In this document: one piece after another, positions 1 to 4,698 of the stretch | How positions within the stretch are numbered: position 1 is the first letter of the stretch | How the letters are laid out: each line of letters starts with the position of its first letter | From: a bacterium | Lineage (GTDB): Bacteria > Patescibacteriota > Minisyncoccia > Minisyncoccales > UBA10102 | NCBI GenBank assembly: GCA_030698465.1 | Contig: JAUYJZ010000064.1 | Location: 1-10,241, forward strand | Direction of reading: 5' to 3' | DNA: 10,241 bases | Position numbers and translations under genes: made by a program | The notes under the pieces: model-generated | Databases searched by the model: none | The model's input: the letters and a program-made list of their open reading frames with translations, nothing else | What the model was told of the DNA's origin: nothing

Positions 1-53
1 TTCCTATTGTATCTCATTTCTCAAATATTTCAACATTTCTATTTCACCCAAAA

Positions 54-59
54 TATGAT
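54..59 (+). promoter_or_regulatory. possible -10 box for tRNA-Arg
   Basis: TATGAT matches the bacterial -10 consensus at five of six positions and lies about 30 bp before the tRNA. No convincing -35 hexamer is visible 16-18 bp upstream; the area is only AT-rich. A start near position 66 would leave a short leader containing the 70-87 hairpin. This is a weak, position-based suggestion. Confidence 0.3.
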
Positions 60-69
60 AAAGAAAATG

Positions 70-87
70 AAGTAAAGCAGTTTACTT
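70..87. repeat. hairpin just upstream of tRNA-Arg
   Basis: AAGTAAA (70-76) and TTTACTT (81-87) form a perfect 7-bp stem around loop GCAG, ending 2 nt before the tRNA. It has no T-run and so does not look like a terminator. It belongs to the general pattern of inverted repeats abutting tRNA ends in this window. Confidence 0.6.
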
Positions 88-89
88 AT

Positions 90-161
90 GCTCCCGTAGT
101 TTAACGGATAGAATGAGGGATTGCGGATCCCTTGATACAGGTTCGATTCCTGTCGGGAGCA
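90..161 (+). tRNA. tRNA-Arg (anticodon GCG)
   Basis: A full 72-nt cloverleaf can be drawn. The acceptor GCTCCCG (90-96) pairs with CGGGAGC (154-160), with discriminator A161. The D arm is 99-114 and contains GG at 106-107. The anticodon stem AGGGA/TCCCT (116-120/128-132) encloses the loop TTGCGGA, giving anticodon GCG at 123-125, which reads CGC and CGU. The T arm is 137-153 with loop TTCGATT. CCA is not encoded, so it must be added by CCA-adding enzyme. Most bacteria decode CGU/CGC/CGA with an A34-containing tRNA that TadA converts to inosine, so G34 is notable. Confidence 0.95.
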
Positions 162-166
162 CATGA

Positions 167-246
167 ATCCCGTACGAAATGCCCAAGAACAAGGGCTATT
201 CTTATGGGACTACAACAATATTAACAAGCTTAATTTCATACGGGAT
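167..246. repeat. nested inverted repeat between tRNA-Arg and recG
   Basis: The outer arms ATCCCGTACGAAAT (167-180) and ATTTCATACGGGAT (233-246) pair over 14 positions with one mismatch. The loop contains a second inverted repeat: CCCAAGAA (182-189) against TTCTTATGGG (199-208), with two bases bulged. The right outer arm ends on the AT of the chosen recG start codon (245). The arm pattern CGTA..AAAT / ATTT..TACG resembles the palindromes beside the other tRNA genes in the window. The remaining sequence between the tRNA and recG holds nothing else visible. Confidence 0.75.
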
Positions 247-2353
247 GAACTTCACCACTCCTCTCGCTGTTGTTCCGCGCATTGGCCCGGTATACCAAAA
301 ACGTTTAAAGGCAATGGGGATCACTTCTGTTCGTGATCTTCTTTTTCATTTTCCTAGAACATATCAAGACCTTTCTGTCATCACTCCTTTGGCATCTGCA
401 AAAGAGGGTGAGGAGTATTGTTTCAAAGGAACCTTGGGAGGATTAGAAGAAAGGAGAACCTTTAAAAAACGAATGTCTATTGTGGAGAGTATACTAACAG
501 ACAAAACAGGAAGTATGAGGATAGTGTGGTTCAATCAACCCTATCTAAAAGAAACCCTGCAGCAAGGGCAAGAAGTATTTCTTGCAGGTAAGGTGGTGAG
601 AGACGCGCAAGGCGTCTACCTCTCTGGCCCCTCCTATGAGAAAGCGGGAAACAACCCCATTCATACAGCTCGCCTTGTGCCTATATACCAAGAAACCAGG
701 TACGTTTCTTCAAAGTGGTTGCGCTCTATTATTTACATGCTGCTTCGCTCTTTGGAAAATCTCCAAGAAACATTTCCTGCCGAACTTCTCAAAGAACAAG
801 GGCTTCCTTTATTCAAGGATGCCTTATGGAACATTCACTTTCCTCGTAATCAAAAGGAAGCAGAACTTGCCAGAAAACGCTTTTCTTTTGAAGAACTCTT
901 TTCTATTTCTTTGTTTGTGCTGACAGAGCGAAAAAAGCTTTCTGAGGTAAAGGCTCCCATAATTATCTTTAGCCCAGACATCATCAAGCGTTTTACCGCA
1001 AAACTCCCCTTTGAGTTAACTGATGCCCAGAAGAAAGCTGCTTGGCATATTTTAAAAGACATAGCAAACCCCAGGCCCATGAACAGAATTTTGCAAGGAG
1101 ATGTGGGTTCTGGGAAAACCGTGGTGGCTGCCATGGCTTCTTTGGCTGCGGTAAAGGCGGGGTTTCAGGTAGTTCTCATGGCGCCAACAGAAATCTTGGC
1201 CCAGCAGCATTTCCGTACCGTGGGACAGGCCTTGGCTCCCTTCAAGATAACTATTGGGCTTTTGACCGGGAAATCGGACAGATTTATTTCCCCAAAACTC
1301 CCTAACGATTTCATTGAAATCTCAAGAAAGAAACTGCTAGAAAAAACCAAGGAAGGAACCATTGATGTTCTTATCGGCACGCACGCCTTAATCCAAGATA
1401 AGGTAAAGTTCAACAATTTGGCCCTGGTTATTATTGACGAACAGCACCGCTTTGGGGTTCAGCAAAGAAAAAAGCTTCAGCCAAAAACGGATCTTATTCC
1501 CCATTTTTTGTCCATGACCGCCACTCCCATTCCAAGAACCCTTGCAATGACCTTGTATGGGGATTTGGATCCCACCGTCATTGATGAACTTCCCAAGGGA
1601 AGAAAAAAAGTTGAAACCAGGATCGTGGACCCGGACCAAAGAAAAAAAGCATATGAGTTTATACGAAAACAGGTAAAAGAAGGAAGGCAGGTGTTTGTGA
1701 TTTGTCCCAGGATTGCCGCCCCCGAAGGGGGCGAGCCTCGCCCAGCTATCAGCTGGGCGGGAAATGAGGTTAAAACAGTGAAAGAAGAATATGAAAAGCT
1801 TTCCCGCGACGTATTCCCTGAATTTGAGGTAGCCATGCTTCACGGAAAAATGGGGGCCCCGGAAAAAGAGCAAATCATGAGGCGCCTAAAAAGGGGTAAG
1901 ACCAATATCCTTGTTTCAACCTCGGTTGTAGAGGTTGGAGTGGATATTCCTAATGCCACTGTCATGATGATTGAGGGGGCAGACCGCTTTGGATTGGCCC
2001 AACTTCACCAGTTCCGAGGAAGGGTGGGAAGAGCTGAGCACCAATCGTATTGCCTGCTGTTTTCAGAATCCGATGCGATAAAAACAAAACAACGCTTGAA
2101 AGCTTTGCTTGAATCTGAGAATGGATTTCAACTGGCAGAAAAGGACTTGCAGCTCCGTGGTCCCGGTGACTTTTCCGGAAACAAACAGTGGGGGCTCCCT
2201 GACTTTGCCATGGAAAACCTTGCCAATCTTCCTTTAGTTGAGAAAACAAGAGAGGCAGCAGAAAAACTCTTAGAACAAGATATCTCTCTAAAAAGACACC
2301 CGTTGCTTAAAAAGCGCGTGGAAGAACTTAGAGAAAAGCTCCATTTAGAATAG
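245..2353 (+). CDS. recG: ATP-dependent DNA helicase RecG
   Basis: RecG is a cytoplasmic superfamily 2 DNA translocase that remodels stalled replication forks and Holliday junctions. The 702-residue product has the usual length. An N-terminal wedge/OB region with a helix-hairpin-helix-like PRIGPVYQKRL start is followed by Walker A GDVGSGKT (285-292), the RecG-type DEQH box (398-401), the MTATPIPRTLAMTLYGDLD stretch and motif VI QFRGRVGR (589-596), and the family's C-terminal LQLRGPGDFSG segment. I chose ATG 245 because homology-like sequence begins with MNFTTPLAVVPRIGP. An in-frame ATG at 179 would add 22 residues encoded by a palindrome. No Shine-Dalgarno is visible. A palindromic insert encodes residues of about 490-507, between VICPRI and VKTVKEEYEKL in helicase domain 2. 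Confidence 0.96.
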   Translation: MNFTTPLAVVPRIGPVYQKRLKAMGITSVRDLLFHFPRTYQDLSVITPLASAKEGEEYCFKGTLGGLEERRTFKKRMSIVESILTDKTGSMRIVWFNQPYLKETLQQGQEVFLAGKVVRDAQGVYLSGPSYEKAGNNPIHTARLVPIYQETRYVSSKWLRSIIYMLLRSLENLQETFPAELLKEQGLPLFKDALWNIHFPRNQKEAELARKRFSFEELFSISLFVLTERKKLSEVKAPIIIFSPDIIKRFTAKLPFELTDAQKKAAWHILKDIANPRPMNRILQGDVGSGKTVVAAMASLAAVKAGFQVVLMAPTEILAQQHFRTVGQALAPFKITIGLLTGKSDRFISPKLPNDFIEISRKKLLEKTKEGTIDVLIGTHALIQDKVKFNNLALVIIDEQHRFGVQQRKKLQPKTDLIPHFLSMTATPIPRTLAMTLYGDLDPTVIDELPKGRKKVETRIVDPDQRKKAYEFIRKQVKEGRQVFVICPRIAAPEGGEPRPAISWAGNEVKTVKEEYEKLSRDVFPEFEVAMLHGKMGAPEKEQIMRRLKRGKTNILVSTSVVEVGVDIPNATVMMIEGADRFGLAQLHQFRGRVGRAEHQSYCLLFSESDAIKTKQRLKALLESENGFQLAEKDLQLRGPGDFSGNKQWGLPDFAMENLANLPLVEKTREAAEKLLEQDISLKRHPLLKKRVEELREKLHLE
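1717..1759. repeat. two in-frame palindromes inside recG
   Basis: CGCCCCC-GAA-GGGGGCG (1717-1733) and CGCCCAGCT-ATC-AGCTGGGCG (1739-1759) are adjacent perfect hairpins with 7- and 9-bp stems and 3-nt loops. They keep the reading frame and encode a Gly/Pro/Ala-rich stretch in a place where RecG proteins normally have a variable loop. Base composition here is much more GC-rich than in the surrounding gene. Confidence 0.8.
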
Positions 2354-2355
2354 AC

Positions 2356-2382
2356 CTAGCGAGATTTTGGAGTTACCCAAAA
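2356..2382 (-). pseudogene. relic 3' end of the glycosyltransferase gene
   Basis: Read on the minus strand, this stretch encodes FWVTPKSR followed by TAG. The intact glycosyltransferase ends FWVTPKHRS-stop, 270 bp away. The last 14 bases (2369-2382) are identical to 2647-2660. The relic stop codon (2356-2358) lies 2 bp from the recG stop (2351-2353), as expected for tightly packed converging genes. I read it as the original end of the glycosyltransferase gene, displaced by an insertion. A partial local duplication is the alternative. Confidence 0.45.
2369..2382. repeat. 14-bp direct repeat, left copy
   Basis: GGAGTTACCCAAAA is repeated exactly at 2647-2660. The two copies bracket the hairpin array, like a target-site duplication or the ends of a local duplication. 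Confidence 0.8.
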
Positions 2383-2397
2383 ACGTCGCTTCGCTCC

Positions 2398-2662
2398 TTC
2401 AAAACCCTCGGTTTTGAATAATTTCCTACACGGGGGTCAGAGTAAAAGTATTTACTCTGACGGGCATTTTAGGAAAATCTGTGATTTTCCGTAAAGAAAT
2501 GCCCAGGGGTTCACCGGAGGTGAACTACCCACGGGGCACTTTTCTACGGCTCCGCAGGAGCTTCGCCTAAAGTGCCCGTCAAGCTCAAGCAGTGGAGCTT
2601 GACCTCCCCGACCCCCTCTGTAGCTTTTGGCTAACTCCGATGCTTCGGAGTTACCCAAAAGC
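2398..2662. repeat. array of seven tandem hairpins
   Basis: The gap between recG and the glycosyltransferase is filled by inverted repeats, almost end to end: 2398-2418 (9-bp stem), 2436-2461 (11 bp), 2462-2504 (outer 8 bp, inner 8 bp), 2507-2530 (7 bp plus GGG/CCC), 2534-2577 (outer 9 bp, inner 5 bp), 2578-2603 (9 bp) and 2623-2662 (outer 8 bp, inner 7 bp). Three are nested, and each has a different sequence. None is followed by a T-run on either strand, so simple termination does not explain them. The last hairpin overlaps the current end of the glycosyltransferase gene. Confidence 0.85.
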
Positions 2663-4163
2663 CGAGATATTTTCCTGTCATCCATCTCGTCTGAGCCTCC
2701 AAAGCGGGAAGCGACATGAGGAAAATCATGGACAAGGGAAGCAGGAACCACTGGGCAACAAACCAAAAGGCTTTCATGGTCCCAAAACTGGGTCTTCTTT
2801 GCGGAAGCAGATACAAGCTCAAAACTCCAGTTGCAATGAGTCCAAGCATAGAGAAGGTAAGGAGGTTACTGACAAATCGAGGAAGGTTATAGGAAAGAAG
2901 GGTTTCAGAAAAAGCGTCTCCTCCCAAGACCAAGGGTAACCAACCCAGGGCAAAAATCATTAAGGAAGCGGTTGCCCAAGACCAGTGGCTTTCAAGCAGT
3001 TCCAACCCCAGGGCGAACTTTCTTGTTAACGGGATGGTCTTGTTTTTTGAAAAACCAAACAGCACATACGCTATCTCTCCTGAACCATACGCCCACCTGC
3101 GATGCTGCAAGTAGATGTTTTTTAACGTAGTCCACACGCTTTTTGCCGCGTTGGCATCCATGGACACAGGATAATACAAGGATTGGGCCTTATATCTGCC
3201 CTGATATTTGAAAAAACACTGCCAGAAGATATGCGAGTCATCATTCACCACGTTGGGAGAACGAAAATCCACATCCACCAAAGCCTTAAAACTCATGGCA
3301 TGCGAAGAAAAGGTAATGAGCTTTTCTGGCCTCTGCTGGTTCATGGTATGCCAGAAGGTAGAAGAAAAGGCAAAGACTCGGGAAATGGGAGGGGCCTGCC
3401 AGATGTTATTTAAGTACAGGGGTATAGGCTGAAAACTCGTGCGCTCGGGATCAGGAGTGGTGAGGTAATACCAGGAAAGACACAAGAAGTATTGGGGGAA
3501 CAACACGGTATCTGCATCCAGGGAAGAAACAATGACATTCTGGTAGGGAATATTCAGAGCGTCAACAATGTCTTTCTTGGCAGCTCTTGCAGCAAAGGAA
3601 TCGTTTGCTCCCTTTCCTGCAATCTCTCCTTTGAGGCCGTCTGGATGCTCTGTCACCTGGAATTTGGCAAACACATCTCCAAACTCTTTTTTAATGATTG
3701 CCGCCTTCTCTTTGGCTTCCTTGCCTTCCCGCTGTTCAATACCCAAAACCACAAACACACGATCTTTAAGGTAAATGCTCTCTTTCAACGATTGAAAGGT
3801 GGCACGCAACACCTCTATGGGTTCCCTGTACGTGGGAACAATGACAAGATGATACAGCTTCTTTGAATCAGGAATCTTTTCTAGCTCCAGCCTCCAGTCT
3901 TTTTGCTCGTTCTCTCGCATTTGACGGTACCCTGCCCACAGATGAAAGGCAAAGTACACGGTGCGAGCTAGCCAGTATAAAACAAAGGCCAGCATGAAAA
4001 AGGCGACCCATACGGGTACCAGCCAGGAAAGGAGAAAGGCTAAAACAAAGGTTCCCCAGGCAAGAATCCCGGGGAGCATTTCCAAGAATCGATAGAGGCG
4101 TCTGTCTCTTTTGTTCTTGAGATCAGAAGCCCTCCCAACATGCATGTATTGCTGAATATCCAT
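2631..4163 (-). CDS. membrane-bound family 2 glycosyltransferase
   Basis: The 510-residue protein resembles processive or polyprenol-linked GT2 enzymes of the inner membrane that transfer sugars from nucleotide donors in envelope polysaccharide or glycan synthesis; the substrate cannot be told. Two hydrophobic segments lie at about residues 30-48 and 50-75. The cytoplasmic GT-A domain opens with LVIVPTYREP (106-115), followed by the donor/metal-binding DAD (216-218), a VNDDS acidic motif (306-310) and QHRRW (353-357). About four hydrophobic segments follow residue 390. It converges on recG. The last five codons (PKHRS-stop) come from a hairpin, and a similar tail survives beside recG. The leader has GGGGCAGG about 4 nt before ATG, the nearest thing to a ribosome binding site in the window. 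Confidence 0.85.
   Translation of the reverse strand: MDIQQYMHVGRASDLKNKRDRRLYRFLEMLPGILAWGTFVLAFLLSWLVPVWVAFFMLAFVLYWLARTVYFAFHLWAGYRQMRENEQKDWRLELEKIPDSKKLYHLVIVPTYREPIEVLRATFQSLKESIYLKDRVFVVLGIEQREGKEAKEKAAIIKKEFGDVFAKFQVTEHPDGLKGEIAGKGANDSFAARAAKKDIVDALNIPYQNVIVSSLDADTVLFPQYFLCLSWYYLTTPDPERTSFQPIPLYLNNIWQAPPISRVFAFSSTFWHTMNQQRPEKLITFSSHAMSFKALVDVDFRSPNVVNDDSHIFWQCFFKYQGRYKAQSLYYPVSMDANAAKSVWTTLKNIYLQHRRWAYGSGEIAYVLFGFSKNKTIPLTRKFALGLELLESHWSWATASLMIFALGWLPLVLGGDAFSETLLSYNLPRFVSNLLTFSMLGLIATGVLSLYLLPQRRPSFGTMKAFWFVAQWFLLPLSMIFLMSLPALEAQTRWMTGKYLGFWVTPKHRS
2647..2660. repeat. 14-bp direct repeat, right copy
   Basis: This is an exact copy of 2369-2382. It lies inside the final hairpin and inside the glycosyltransferase coding sequence, where it encodes FWVT and part of the next codon on the minus strand. 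Confidence 0.8.
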
Positions 4164-4164
4164 A

Positions 4165-4176
4165 TACCTGCCCCGT
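4165..4176. repeat. 12-bp direct repeat at the glycosyltransferase start, copy 1
   Basis: TACCTGCCCCGT is repeated exactly at 4290-4301, 125 bp away. Copy 1 lies in the glycosyltransferase leader, 1 nt from its start codon. In both copies the CCCCG forms the left clamp of an inverted repeat. Confidence 0.7.
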
Positions 4177-4194
4177 TTAGAAATTTACTCCCAT

Positions 4195-4200
4195 ATTATA
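4195..4200 (-). promoter_or_regulatory. probable -10 box of the glycosyltransferase promoter
   Basis: On the minus strand this reads TATAAT, a perfect -10 consensus, 31 bp before the start codon. No good -35 is visible at 17 bp spacing, where a 5-bp hairpin (4214-4228) lies instead. Transcription from near 4188 would start at the edge of the outer inverted-repeat arm. Confidence 0.4.
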
Positions 4201-4241
4201 TTGCGCAGTGCGTGCACCGAATAGGTGCCTCCCTTGTGGGG

Positions 4242-4271
4242 CCCCGCACAAATGCTTCGCATTATGCGGGG
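4242..4271. repeat. two-part hairpin with GC clamp
   Basis: CCCCGCA/TGCGGGG forms the outer 7-bp stem, followed by an asymmetric internal loop (CA opposite A), inner AATGC/GCATT and loop TTC. A GC clamp, a small offset and then an AT-rich stem make up the same plan as the 4171-4376 arms and the tRNA-flanking hairpins. Confidence 0.75.
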
Positions 4272-4289
4272 TAAACTCCGCGCTGTGGC

Positions 4290-4327
4290 TACCTGCCCCG
4301 TACCAAAACTTGTTTTTGGTATCGGGG
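4290..4327. repeat. 12-bp direct repeat copy 2 and its hairpin
   Basis: TACCTGCCCCGT (4290-4301) repeats 4165-4176. From 4296, CCCCG then TACCAAAA pairs with TTTTGGTA then CGGGG, with T4322 bulged at the clamp boundary. The unit between the direct repeats is 125 bp and could be an insertion or a duplication. Confidence 0.65.
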
Positions 4328-4376
4328 TTCGCCACTCGCGCTTCGCTTGTTGTACTTTTGTAAATTTCTAACGGGG

Positions 4377-4535
4377 CCTGCCTGGAGCATATCAGAAAAT
4401 TGATTTTCTGCAATTTTTGAGATAGGATACCTAAAGTAGATTAGAGCCCGGTCCATTTTCTCATCTCGCGGTTCGCCTACTGGCAAACATCGCTCGTAGA
4501 GAAAATGGCCGCCAAAAGCCAAGCAGTTGGCTTTT
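4377..4535. other. gene-free stretch with hairpins before tRNA-Glu
   Basis: Together with 4164-4376 this makes a 372-bp interval with no supportable gene. It holds CAGAAAAT-TG-ATTTTCTG (4393-4410) and CCATTTTCTC (4453-4462) opposite GAGAAAATGG (4499-4508), plus the perfect hairpin at 4511-4538. Short open frames crossing it have no recognisable protein features. Confidence 0.6.
4400..4428 (+). promoter_or_regulatory. possible promoter for tRNA-Glu and tsaD
   Basis: TTGATT (4400-4405), a 17-bp spacer and TAGGAT (4423-4428) each match four of six sigma-70 consensus bases. The site is about 100 bp upstream of tRNA-Glu, and the -35 overlaps a hairpin arm. This is plausible but weak. Confidence 0.3.
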
Positions 4536-4538
4536 GGC
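4511..4538. repeat. perfect 12-bp hairpin overlapping the tRNA-Glu 5' end
   Basis: GCCAAAAGCCAA (4511-4522) and TTGGCTTTTGGC (4527-4538) pair perfectly around loop GCAG. The last three bases (GGC) are the first three bases of tRNA-Glu. The loop matches that of the 70-87 hairpin upstream of tRNA-Arg. Confidence 0.85.
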
Positions 4539-4611
4539 CCCATCGTCTAGCCTGGTCCAGGACGCTTGGTTTTCATCCAAGAAATCAGGGGTTCGAATCC
4601 CCTTGGGGCCG
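4536..4611 (+). tRNA. tRNA-Glu (anticodon TTC)
   Basis: This is a 76-nt cloverleaf. The acceptor GGCCCCA (4536-4542) pairs with TGGGGCC (4604-4610), with discriminator G4611 as usual for tRNA-Glu. The anticodon stem CTTGG/CCAAG (4565-4569/4577-4581) has loop TTTTCAT, giving TTC at 4572-4574. The T loop is TTCGAAT within GGGG/CCCC. CCA is not encoded. Hairpins touch the gene at both ends. It lies 87 bp upstream of tsaD on the same strand and may share its transcript. Confidence 0.96.
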
Positions 4612-4653
4612 CAACGTAATAAATTGCATCGCAGCAGATGCAATTTAAACGTT
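4611..4653. repeat. nested hairpin A at the 3' end of tRNA-Glu
   Basis: GCAACGT (4611-4617) pairs with ACGTTGC (4647-4653), and the inner AAATTGCATC pairs with GATGCAATTT around GCAGCA. The two stems are joined by an asymmetric internal loop (CGTAATAAATT opposite AATTTAAACG). The outer pair includes the tRNA discriminator base. The same arrangement and bases recur at tRNA-Leu (9513-9548). Confidence 0.85.
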
Positions 4654-4655
4654 GC

Positions 4656-4690
4656 TGGAACGTAAAATTGCAAAGCAATTTGTACGTTCC
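4656..4690. repeat. hairpin B before tsaD (GGAACGT family)
   Basis: GGAACGTA ... AATTGC-AAA-GCAATT ... TACGTTCC forms outer and inner stems with a small offset between them. It follows hairpin A directly and ends about 9 nt before the tsaD start codon. The same GGAACGT/ACGTTCC outer arms recur at 9480-9511. Confidence 0.8.
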
Positions 4691-4698
4691 GCCAAAGT

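Larger units (their letters stand above)
4171..4376. repeat. long outer inverted repeat enclosing smaller hairpins
   Basis: CCCCGTTTAGAAATTTAC (4171-4188) pairs with GTAAATTTCTAACGGGG (4360-4376), with a single unpaired base. The 171-bp interior holds further inverted repeats: 4214-4228 (5 bp), 4242-4271 (7 bp, internal loop, 5 bp) and 4296-4327 (CCCCG clamp plus 8 bp). No coding sequence is visible inside. The glycosyltransferase -10 box also lies within it. Confidence 0.75.

Noticed and set aside
179..244. Upstream ATG extending recG by 22 residues
   Set aside because: The extension is encoded by the tRNA-recG palindrome and looks unlike RecG; family-like sequence begins at ATG 245.
1388..1873. 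161-codon minus-strand open frame inside recG
   Set aside because: It is antisense to conserved helicase motifs and shows no domain of its own, so it is a shadow frame.
2398..2461. Intrinsic terminator for recG
   Set aside because: The hairpins are strong but no T-run follows any of them on the plus strand, so termination cannot be claimed from sequence.
2398..2662. CRISPR array or integron attC sites
   Set aside because: The hairpins differ in sequence and length, there are no regular direct repeats with unique spacers, and no cas or integrase gene is nearby.
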